Below, in pieces: positions 56,101 to 64,000 of a DNA stretch of 64,000 bases. The DNA is taken from NCBI RefSeq assembly GCF_000142905.1, contig NW_013657639.1, forward strand, positions 208,976-272,975, given 5' to 3'. Source of the DNA: Thecamonas trahens ATCC 50062. Its lineage: Eukaryota > Apusozoa > Apusomonadida > Apusomonadidae. Position 1 is the first letter of the stretch. Every line of letters begins with the position of its first letter. The position numbers were made by a program, and so were the translations under genes. The notes under the pieces were generated by a model. It was not told the DNA's origin and did no database searches. It was given only the letters and a program-made list of their open reading frames with translations.

Positions 56101-57456
56101 CGGCCGGGCCTCCTGGGCATCCGCCTGGTGGAACGAGATGTACGCAAACGACCGGTGCGAGAGCCGGTGTGCCATCGTCGCCGCCCACGGATCGTGGTCA
56201 AAGGCCGGGAGCGGTGGGTGCCGCGCCGGCGCGTCGGCCTCGGGAAAGGTGGCCAGGACGACCGCAACCTTGCCGTGTCGGACCGCCCGCCGAACACGGA
56301 CAACCTTGGCGTTGTCATCGAGCGCAATCTTGCGCACCGGATTGTTGTCGCAGCGGAGGACGTGGAATGCCATCAGCCGCCACCGGTCCGAGTACATGGC
56401 TGCAGCCTGCGGGAGCGCGTACGGCGCCACCACAGGCAGGAAGCCGCCCGGATGCAGCGGGTCGAGGAGCGTGTGGATGACCACGCCGTGGATGGCCGGC
56501 GCACCTTGGCTCCCGCCACCAGAAAACAGCCCGCCGGCCAACTCGTTCCCACCGCTCCCGCCGCCCGCCGCGTACAGTCCGTCGACGAGTGCCGCGAGCT
56601 GGGGCGGCGTCGAAAGCGGCAGCAGATTGCCGGTCGACGAGCGGAGCGGGGTTGCCGCTTGCGCGCAAGGCGCCGCAAGCGGCGGCGGGACACAAAACGC
56701 CACGTAGTTGAACCGGCGGTGCATGACAAAGTCACTCGGCGGCGAGAACGGGAGCTGCGCCTGCTGGACGAGTCCGACAAGCTTGAGCCGTGAGTCACGT
56801 CGCCCGAGCCCGAGCTTCCATCCGGCGAGATCGCCGGCCGTCGAAAGGGTGAGGACGAGCGGCGAGAGCGGGTGGAAGCGGATGGTGGCGAGTGGCGGAA
56901 GCGCCGCCCGGACAGCGAGAAGCTGGGCCTCAGCAGCGCCGCCGACGTCCCACGCCGCTAGCCGGCCGCCGGCCGAGCCGACAACGAGGATGTCCTTGTA
57001 CGGGTGAAAAGCAAGGGCAGTGACCGGCGAGCGAAGCTTCTTCTTGACCGGATCACCGGCGTACTCGTCGGCGGCATAGCGGCAGGTGTGCGAGCCGTAC
57101 TCGTAGAGGCGGACAACGCCCTTGCGGTCGCCAGCGGCGAGCAGCGGCTTGGAGGCATGGACCGCCAGAGCTGTCACTGACCGCTTCCCGCCATCAAAGG
57201 TCTCCAACTGTGGCGCCGGCGCACCAAGGTCGAGCATGTAGATGGCTGGGCCGTCGTCCGGGACCATAAAGGCCAATGGGCGGAGCGGTGAGGTGGCAAG
57301 GACCGAGAGCGGCGACGGCAGCGAGTAGACCGAGACCAGGGCGTAGGTGTCGAGATCGTAGACCCTGATCGAGTCTGGAAGGGCAACGAGGAGAAAGTGA
57401 TGCGAGAGGAGAGTAGCCAGGTGCGTAGGATGAGAGGCCGTGGGGAGAAAGGCCAT
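53161..57456 (-). CDS. WD40 beta-propeller / alpha-solenoid protein with C-terminal zinc ribbon
   Basis: A large protein of 1,431 aa from the first in-frame ATG at 57454-57456. The frame stays open to about 58110 but contains no ATG there, only GTG at 58084, and encodes homopolymeric Asn, His and Gly runs. WD40-type blades include IRVYDLDTYALVSVY, KRSVTALAVHASKPLLAAGDRKGVVRLYEYG and SPVTALAFHPYKDILVVGSAGGRLAAWDVG. A helical solenoid follows, then a disordered segment with two copies of a (A/V)RRRARR-type basic/Ser repeat. A short helical domain and a Cys ribbon close the protein (ECSWCG...QRCQVCGF, C-x2-C twice). The architecture fits coat-type trafficking proteins (COPI alpha, TSET TTRAY, IFT). 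Membership in any of these is only inferred. Confidence 0.7.
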   Translation of the reverse strand: MAFLPTASHPTHLATLLSHHFLLVALPDSIRVYDLDTYALVSVYSLPSPLSVLATSPLRPLAFMVPDDGPAIYMLDLGAPAPQLETFDGGKRSVTALAVHASKPLLAAGDRKGVVRLYEYGSHTCRYAADEYAGDPVKKKLRSPVTALAFHPYKDILVVGSAGGRLAAWDVGGAAEAQLLAVRAALPPLATIRFHPLSPLVLTLSTAGDLAGWKLGLGRRDSRLKLVGLVQQAQLPFSPPSDFVMHRRFNYVAFCVPPPLAAPCAQAATPLRSSTGNLLPLSTPPQLAALVDGLYAAGGGSGGNELAGGLFSGGGSQGAPAIHGVVIHTLLDPLHPGGFLPVVAPYALPQAAAMYSDRWRLMAFHVLRCDNNPVRKIALDDNAKVVRVRRAVRHGKVAVVLATFPEADAPARHPPLPAFDHDPWAATMAHRLSHRSFAYISFHQADAQEARPRPGRDVVFVGEGGDAMLVLGPHGKSATVAATADETQLAAFALDNVWHRVFATPLRGARVVLYYDIVARLLVPSANIDSLVHPPNAYMPSSALPLPLGPVRDPHASLPAPSPAAPHIRLPPQTVVSDVVWDTSGQLGAVVTPSLLLVVDSTLAVLTSYASSRASELVPFFLSAVWLAGTLLYSTPVGVGYLTPGGYAGRVCSLDLVDVVLVAGLPDRLVYAHRVKKRVTVGYHAVGMLEPRLAGKLYGSAGSGAVSASALLELMESYDGLRVSRSFIDKLRSGATAVERELALALLLARIGASSDCGQDELVAVALELAGELGAFGPASQLVKSVQASGGGDGAHGALCRLGSAAATAGALSLAHLCYVVAGEWWAEWLLRVEAGEKVPPRPKAPGSLPAVQLANLAPPRTSALGLAPESVARTTRVSVAIADDGSVGSGRHGMPSAGSPLPLGSPGAAASPRGTVSSFGGSSFRDLLAAHSPPPQTTSVPPAAAAPVIAEQTIMSELDALELDSLEVWVASRGGEIDRRGEGIGGLEFDRDSAATSSVLHSMGSAASVSGFGGAYAARMEVSDDDLGCGSGGSGAGGSGSGSGSGSREGYHYDEAGRLVDAEGYVVRPAAPVTADLAGEGSDASASSSSSGFGARPAAIRVRIRTQEEMAAAAAAAAADVAAIPKLGELGVGARRRARRRARRGRDSWSSSSDGGEPEPQPVERPATAVPAGIPKLGELSVGGQRRARRRARRARDSWSSSSDGRQECGDVDAGASAATTGSVPTTTPPPSVAPVSTATPPATPPRMQPPGPRPPSPSPSVASSLSMMSTVSSDMSEAARLLRAAMRALESGSLSKCQKAAVAALSAARERKQARVCAGYVVAARLLKALKRVERDGKAGEAAALAARLAALPLHRKHRAVMRELASARDGAVAPHGMSVDDLAGAVAPSADVAECSWCGVRTARPSGVPLPSISRLEQRCQVCGFQQP

Positions 57457-58086
57457 GTCAGCTCTTGAGCCCAGCTCGACCACCCGAACACCAGCACGAA
57501 GACCAGCAAAGGCCGGCGCAGCCGAAGCTGCTGCCGATGATGACAACAATCCAGATACTGAGCTCCGACCATGAGCCGAGACATTCCCCCGAGATCCAAC
57601 CAGCCGGCCAGTACCACCAACGATATGACCACCACCACCACCACCACCACCACCACCACCGCCACCACCGCGACCAGCAACAGCAGCAACAGCAGCAACA
57701 GAAGCAGCCGCAGCAAGACCTCCACCAGTACCACCAGTTCCCGAACCCGAACCAATACCAATACCAGCACTACTTCCACCAGCCAAGGAGACGACATCCA
57801 CCACATGATTGTTAGACGATGACGTAGGACGACCATGAGTATGACCATGATGATGACCATAATGATGACCATGATGATGACTTGTCTTGGTACCATTGAT
57901 GTTGATGTTGGCATTGACATGATTATTGTTGTTGTTGTTGTTGTTGTTGCTGTGGCCACTCCCTGCCCCGCCACTACTTCCAGCTGATGTTCCTGCTGTC
58001 CTCCTCGTCCCGCCTGTGCAACCTGTCCGACTACCTATGTACACCACACGGGCAAGGGGATGGAAGGCCACACTCCCACCATTCAC

Positions 58087-58377
58087 ATGGGGACTACCAC
58101 ATGGAAATAGCTCCGTGTGGGTGGGAAGGTAGGGGGAAGTATGAAGGTATGACGTGAGGAGGGAGGAGGGAGGGGAGCGGCGTGAGGTGGGTCAAGTGGC
58201 GTGCAAGTGGTACAGTGCGGGGGCGGTAGGGTAGGCAGCGGACGGACCGTTTGAGCCGAGTGGCGACCGAGTGACACGTGTGGTGGCAGCAGAGGGCGAG
58301 ATGGGCACGATGGGAGAGGAGGGAAAGGGAGGCAGGGCGGGGAAGCAGGGAGGGGGGGGGGGGGGGGGCGGTGTGAT
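58087..58377. other. Spacer between IFT52 and WD40 gene
   Basis: A 291-bp minus-strand spacer, G-rich on the plus strand (run at about 58351-58368). It should contain the WD40 promoter and any first exon. I find no ATG that joins the WD40 frame without splicing. A pyrimidine-rich stretch before 58110 on the minus strand could serve as an acceptor. Confidence 0.4.
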
Positions 58378-59744
58378 TTAGATCCTGTTCTTAAACTTGA
58401 CCAGCTTAAAGAGGACTTCCTGGAGGATCTGCTTGCCAGAGCGCGGGGCACCGGTATCCTTGTTAGTGACAGGCATACCGAGGACGTCACCACAGGCGCG
58501 AACGTAGTACTCGAGCTCGTCAGCGTTTTCGTCACCGGCAGTGCAGTTGTTGGTGAGCTGGGCAAGGCGGACGCGCTCGGTGGCAAAGGCACCGTCGAGG
58601 TCAAAGAGCTCGAGAGCCGGCGGCTTAGCGCCGCGGAGCTCGGGCGGGAAGAGGGCGGGCTGGAGCGGCGGGAGCGGGACTTCGAGCTCGGGCGGGATGA
58701 GAGTAAGCGGCTCGTCCTTGACGGAGAGCTCAACAAAGAGGTCCGAGACAGCAGGAAGAAGGTCGAGGTCGAGGCCGACGGGCTCTAGCTCAAAAAGCTC
58801 CTCAAAGGCGGCCGGTAGCGGGTCTGCGTCCTCAAGACAGGAGCGGAGGCGGACAGCGAGCGCCTCGGTGTCGGGCACCAGATACGGCGGACTCACGTCT
58901 GGGTTTTCCTCATCCACCTTGTTGAGGGCAAGTTCGCCGGCGAGAACCTTGACGAGGCCGTCAAGAACCTCGGCGTTGGCTGGGACGCGGGCAAGCCACG
59001 AGTCGGAAATCATATCGATCGAGGCGATGGCCAGGATCTGACCACCGGCCGAGCCGACCGAGACGCGAGCGGCAATCGGCTGGTTGAGCGGGTACGAAGC
59101 CTCGCCCGAGGCGAGGAGCGGAGCAGCCGGCGGTTCGACGTTGATCGAGGCGCCGCGCGGGTAGACAAACGGCACACGCGGAAGAACACGATTGAGCACG
59201 CCGTCAGCGACATACACCTCCTTGGGATGGCGACACTCACCCGAATATGCTGTCGCCACCACGGCATCAGGGTTAACTCGCATGCCAAACTCCTCCAGCA
59301 AGTAGTTGATGTTGGTCCCAGCCGCCTTCTCACCACCTTCGCCAAGGAGCACCACCACGGTCGCACCTCGGGCCACAGCGGCGCGAAGGGCGTCGAGCTC
59401 AGTCTTGGAGAACCTCTTACGTGGGCCACCCAGCAGCACTCCTCCACATCCTTGCAGCGCCTCACTCAGTCCACGCGTGTTCTCCTTGACCTGTGCGTGC
59501 GGGGAGGGGGGTGGGGGGAGGGGGGGGGAAGAGGGGGTGGGGGGAGGCGGTGAGGCTGTTTTTGGCGCGCGGGTGGGACAAAGGGCAGGGGGGGGGGGGG
59601 GGAGGGGGAGGGGAGGAGGAGGGGAGGAGGACGTACTGTGTAGTGTGCAGAGAGTGCGGCAAGGAACTTTGTATGTGTGGCAGAGGTTACGGTCGCTGCT
59701 TCGTCCTTGGTTGTGTTCACCACAAGCGTCGGTGGCTGTGACAT
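58378..59744 (-). CDS. IFT52: Intraflagellar transport protein 52
   Basis: A core subunit of the IFT-B1 complex needed to build cilia. Exons are complement(59637-59744) and complement(58378-59490), with a phase-0 intron GTACGT...CACAG, giving 406 aa, close to the family's length. Exon 1 ends AALSAHYT and exon 2 resumes VKENTRGLSEALQG. Family blocks are VVVLLGEGGEKAAGTNINYLLEEFG, NPDAVVATAY, HPKEVYVADGVLNR, the GIFT domain fold, and the C-terminal PLPPLQPALFPPELR...ALELFDLDGAF and ARLAQLTNNC. Those last blocks are the region that binds IFT46/IFT88. It shows that the organism is, or recently was, flagellated. Confidence 0.95.
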
Positions 59745-60951
59745 GGTGTCCCGTCGTGTGACTACTGGCTGATCAACGTCAAAAGGCCAAACTTGGTTTC
59801 CACCGTTTGGCGACGAGTGATAGCCCTTCGTAATGCTAACCGTGAAAAAATGAGGCAAGTGATGGGTACTTGATGACTCTGCTTCACATTGCCATTGATG
59901 AGAGAGCCGCATTAGACTGGAGACGTAGCCTGGCTTGCCCGGCTCACTCGGCTTGCTCAATCAGTGAGCTGTGGGAGGAAAAGGCTCTCATCTGGTTTGC
60001 GATCCAAGGTCTGAGGTCTTGCGATTGGGTTATGCCTGAGAGACTGGACATCAAAGCCTCGTCCCATGGGATCCTCCTTCATCCTGGAAAGGGAGGGGGT
60101 GGCTAGCAATGGTTGGATGATCGTGGACTAGTGCGAGGTGTTATTGAATCCATCGCTCGATGTTGGAGTTGGAGGGTGGTGTGCGTGTAAAACAGGTGGC
60201 GATGACCTGGTGCGTGATCACGTGTCCGCTTTTTCGCAAACGGCGCAAAAGCCATGGAGCTGACAGTGTGGCGAATGTCCAGGCAGCACCATCGTTATCA
60301 TCTCAACATCGTACCAGCATCAAAGCAAAGTCGAGTTGAACCAGCTCTCTCCCTGTTGGGAAGAAGACAATGTGTCGCATTGCGCACCGGCAATGCCTGA
60401 CCGGGTGTTGGACGAGGCGATCGTCACCAGCACAGCCTTCGGCAACACTCGCAACACTCGCTCATCATCGCAATACATACCGATGGTCGGTGGCAAGCGG
60501 ATGTAAACACCCAATAGCTCATCACCCTCACCATCACACCAAGATCGGCTACTGCGACCGTAGTCGAGCCCGGGAAAAGACGGGCGGAGCGCCAACACGG
60601 GCCGACCGCTTTTTACTCCAAACCAGCAACAAGCTGCTGTCTGCGATCGTAGCACGCCATTGATTGAGAGACAGCGATGAGCACCGTATATAGGCGAGAG
60701 GAGATTGGTCTGATGAGAGAGGGGCCAAAACAGAGAGAGAGACATCAATAACGTCATGAAATAGCCGACCACTGCCTCTTCCCGACTACATACATGTTTA
60801 TGTAGTGGGCTTTTATCACGGCAGTGTGTCACGTGGGCGAAATCCCCGCCAATGGCTCTCCACGCCACTCGGCCGACGGGGCCAAGTCGCACACGCGGAG
60901 ACGCGAGCGAGCGAACATCTCTCTCTCTCTCTCTCTCGCAAGTGAGAGTGA
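59745..60951. other. Divergent intergenic region, IFT52 / ABC transporter
   Basis: A 1.2-kb stretch with lower GC than the genes around it. It contains a TATATA-like element near 60686-60692 and a (CT)n run at about 60920-60938 just before the ABC transporter start. The frame 60320-60985 on the minus strand has no family-like segment. No RNA gene recognised. Confidence 0.45.
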
Positions 60952-63596
60952 ATGGCGCAGAGTGGCAGAGAGCAAGGAGCGGCAAGCGTGTGGCGTAATG
61001 GGTGGGTGGTAAAGAGCGCGGTGCAGACGTGGCATCTGCTACGGTTCAAGGAGGTGGTTCTCGTCCGACGGAGGTGGCTCTCGAGCGTGGTCCAGCTCCT
61101 CCCGCCGATCTTCCTTCTCTCGCTTCTGTTTATCCTCCAACATACGGTGGTACCTGAGGCTCCCTCGCTCAACCCGCCTGCTGTCCCGTTCCCGTCCGAG
61201 TTTCCGTCTTGCTCCCCGCGGAAAGGCGCTACGTGTCTGGATCTGGTCTGGGGCCCAGAGAGTGATCCGGTGGCGGCCGGTATCGTGGCTTCGTTTGGCG
61301 TGGCCGAAGCAAAGCAGAGAGCCTTTGGCTCGCGGGACAAGCTCATCGATTGGGTCATCGCCCATCCAAACACCACCTCGGCGGCGGTCTACTTCAACTC
61401 GACAGGCGAGGCGCGGGTGAGCATTCCAAGTCAGCCCGAAAAGCTGGCCCGGGCGCTGCGGGTGGAGATCCTGACAAACTCGACAACCAAGGCCGAGCTG
61501 TGGCGGCCGCGGATTCTGCGCCTGGTGCAGGAGCAGTTGATGGGGGCAGCGGTGTCAGCCAACGGGAGCGCGCTGACTGCGGGCGACCTTGGGAAGCCGT
61601 ATGTCCTCGACTGCGCTTGGCAGGAGATCCCGATTCTGGCAACGTCGCCCAAGACCAATGCGGTGCAGATCGGCGGGGCGTCGTTTGTCTTTACCGGCAT
61701 TGCGTTTGCCATGATTGCCATGATGCGTGGGGTGGTGGCTGAGCGCGAGAGTGGGCAGCGGCTGATGCTCAAGACGATGGGCGTGGTGGACGGGGCGTAC
61801 TGGGCGGCGGGCTACGTCGTCAACGGAGTGCTGGCATGTGTGGCGGCACTGCTGACGTACGTTACGGGGGTGGCGTATCGGTTCACGCTCTTTACGCAGA
61901 CAAACGGCGGCGGGCTTGTCCTCCTGCTAGTGTGCTTCGGGCTGGCGACGGTGCCGCAGGCGTTCTTTGGCTCGGCGATGGTGGGCAAGTCGCGGACGGC
62001 GCTCATTGTGGGCATCCTCAACCTTGTGGTGGGGATGAACGTGGTGGCCGTCTTTGCGTCCAACTCGCTCATCTACCTCTTGTGGAAGTCGTCTGTCCAG
62101 GCTTGGGGCCGTGCTCTCCTCCTCATCCTCCTCCCTCCGCTCTCGTTCACCAAGGTTTGGGTCGACATGGTCAACGTGACGTACGGCTACGCCGACTTTG
62201 GCGGCGGCTCGCGGATCTCTGCGCGGCGGTTTGAGTGGGCGGACATGCATCGGACAACTGCGGCGGCCAAGGCTTTCGACGCCGACATCGACGCGCCGCC
62301 GATTGAGAGCATCTACATGCTGCTGGCGTCTGCAGTAGTGTACGCGGTGGCGACTTGGTACGCCGACCAGGTCTTCTCCACCTCGCTCGGACTCCGGCGG
62401 CCATTTTACTTTTTGTCCTCCCTTCGTACTGGGGCCTCACGCGGGCAGCTCTCGAGAAAGAGACAAGCGAGCGGATTGAGCTGCTGGAGAGCGATGCAGA
62501 CGATGTGGCGCGAGAGATGCGGGCGGCAGCGTCGATGAGCTCAGTGCTCTCGTTGGTCGGGGTGGTCAAGGTGTTCCAGCCGTCGCTGATGGAACGAGTG
62601 TGGCTGTTGCGGGCAGTGTACATGGTGACGGTGGGGTGGATGGCGGCGGTGGTCCGGTGTGCGACAGGCTCATCTAGGCAGAAATCTTCATCTTCGGGGC
62701 CTGTCCGCGCTGTCGATGGACTCTATCTCAGCGTGGGCGAGGGCGAGCTCGTTGCGCTGCTGGGGCACAACGGAGCAGGTAAGACGACGGCGATGAGCAT
62801 TGTGACGGGTGGGCTGCGGGCCGACTCGGGCGTGGTCCGGTACAGCATTGACGGAGTCGAGTACTCGGTGGCGGCGCACGGCGACGAGATCCATGGCCTT
62901 GTCTCAATCTGTAGGCAAGCGGACGTGCTGTGGGATGAGCTGAGCGCGGCCGAGCACGTTGCGCTTTTCTGCGTGCTGAGTGGTGTGGACGAGAGCGAAG
63001 TGGCGAGCGTAGTGGACGACGCGCTCGCGCGAGTCTCGCTCGGGAGCAAGGCCCACGAACGGGCCGGCACATTTTCGGGTGGGATGAAGCGGCGGCTCTC
63101 TGTGGTGTTGGCGCTGGTGGGCCCGGCGCGGATGGTGCTCCTCGACGAGCCGACAACCGGCCTCGACCCGCTGCATCGGCGTGAGGTGTGGGAGATGATT
63201 GAGGAGGCCAAGGCCGAGAAGAGCATTCTCCTCACAACGCACTCGATGGAAGAGGCCGATGCGCTCGGTGATCGGATTGCGATTGTGTCTGCCGGGCGGC
63301 TGATGGCGATCGGCGACGCCATGGAGCTCAAGTCTCGGTACGGGCTTGGGTACCATGTCAAGATCATGTGCGCGCCAGAGGCGTCCGATGCGATCGAGGC
63401 CGAGATCATCCGGCTCGGCGGCGAGGTCCATGACGCGGTGGCAGGCTCGATTGCCGCCTCTGTTCCACGGGTGAACCTTGTGGCGGTTGTGGCCCGGTAT
63501 CTCGAGGAGCGAATGGAGTCTGGCAGCGTGGTGGACTTTGCCGTCTCGCACACAACACTAGAAGAGGTTTTCCTGAGGACCGCGCGACTGGAGTGA
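60952..63596 (+). CDS. ABCA-like half ABC transporter (one apparent frame break)
   Basis: One membrane domain plus one ATPase domain, 881 aa if one T is added to the T5 run at 62410-62414. The upstream frame reads LGLRRPFYF and the downstream frame FVLPSYWGLTRAALE, a join typical of ABCA proteins. The membrane domain has an N-terminal helix (LLPPIFLLSLLFIL), a large extracytosolic loop with NxT/NxS sites, then about five to six helices (SFVFTGIAFAMIAMM onward). The ATPase has Walker A GHNGAGKTT, Q-loop CRQADVLWDE, signature FSGGMKRR (LSGG variant), Walker B MVLLDEPTTGLDP and H-loop LLTTHSMEEAD. All catalytic residues are present. ABCA proteins move lipids; this substrate is unknown. A half-size form must dimerise to work. 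Confidence 0.9.
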
Positions 63597-64000
63597 ATGA
63601 AAGCCCGCGGCAGCAGCACAATCGGCGTCATAAGTGGCACGTGGGTAATATGTGTGACCGAGGTTGTTGGTCATCGTGTGGGAGCGAGTGCAAGCCGCCG
63701 CCGTCGCTCGAGTTTGAGTCACCGCCGATGCGTGAGCCACATCGATAAAGGATTGTGTATATGTACATAGAAGCTGTTTGAATACATAGAAGCTGTTTGT
63801 TGTGACATGAGAGGCAGGAAAGGGGGTGGAGGGGGGAGGGGGAACGAGGCGAAGCGAAGAAAAAGTCGCAAAAAAAAAAAGCAAGTTCCAGGCGCTGCGT
63901 GCTGTTGACAGGCGGTCATGCGTGGGGGGGGGGGGGGGGGAGGGGGGGGGGAGGAGATACACAGCACTTGTTTTACGGACGTGATGTGGCAGAGTAGTTG
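63597..64000. other. 3' flank of ABC transporter
   Basis: The last 404 bp hold a duplicated 'catagaagctgtttg' (about 63766 and 63785), an A10 run (63871-63880), and a long G-rich run (63925-63952). No gene or RNA is seen. Confidence 0.5.

Noticed and set aside
60320-60985. Minus-strand frame of 221 codons between IFT52 and the ABC transporter
   Set aside because: It has no folded-looking segment or motif and overlaps the start of the ABC transporter.
5639-62414. Programmed ribosomal frameshifting as the cause of the six frame breaks
   Set aside because: The sites share no slippery heptamer or stop context and lie in unrelated genes. All are fixed by one added base, which fits assembly undercalls better.
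1-64000. A selenoprotein in the window linked to the tRNA-Sec gene
   Set aside because: No recognised gene here ends at a TGA where its family continues, and no known selenoprotein family is present.

Overview
The window is nuclear DNA of a GC-rich, gene-dense unicellular eukaryote. It has short GT-AG introns, an intraflagellar transport gene (IFT52), a COPII Sec24, Hsp110, an F-box/ankyrin/RhoGEF giant and a eukaryotic selenocysteine tRNA. No bacterial operon logic, phage or CRISPR is present. Compact genes, EF-hand-like MscS channels, IFT and a synapsin-domain protein would fit a free-living flagellate such as an apusomonad (Thecamonas-like). That placement is an inference from gene content, not from a search. 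Two assembly gaps (11022-11121 and 40472-40589) and many long G/C homopolymers show a draft assembly.

Layout. 1-10.9 kb: a type II membrane glycosyltransferase, nucleoside diphosphate kinase, a long acidic-repeat/zinc/coiled-coil protein (minus), an NXPE-like Ig+SGNH membrane protein, and a METTL2-type tRNA m3C methyltransferase (minus). 11-15 kb: gap and CATCATCTC repeat, a secreted type-B carboxylesterase, an unknown protein. 15-30 kb: three paralogous MscS-type channels (minus). Between them lie tRNA-Sec(UCA), Hsp110, PP2C, an alpha/beta hydrolase and two unknown genes. 30-40 kb: a two-TM protein, a Lys-rich small protein, a three-exon unknown gene, a Cys-rich two-TM protein, Sec24 with an RGG-type N terminus, and an unknown Ser/Pro-rich protein. 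41-51 kb: one single-exon gene of about 3,360 residues carrying F-box, ankyrin repeats and DH-PH, followed by a tandem repeat. 51.6-64 kb: a tail-anchored synapsin-domain protein, a WD40 protein, IFT52, and an ABCA-like half transporter.

Six genes are interrupted by a single-base frame break. Every one is repaired by adding one base, usually in or beside a homopolymer or short repeat. I read these as base undercalls in the assembly rather than biology, and annotate the genes as intact loci.

The strongest leads are the selenocysteine tRNA, the membrane-anchored synapsin-domain protein outside animals, the local MscS family expansion, the F-box-ankyrin-RhoGEF fusion, and the Cys/His module joined to acidic repeats. 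Genes are packed tightly. Several convergent neighbours are separated by under 30 bp, and one pair shares a single palindromic CTAG as both stop codons.
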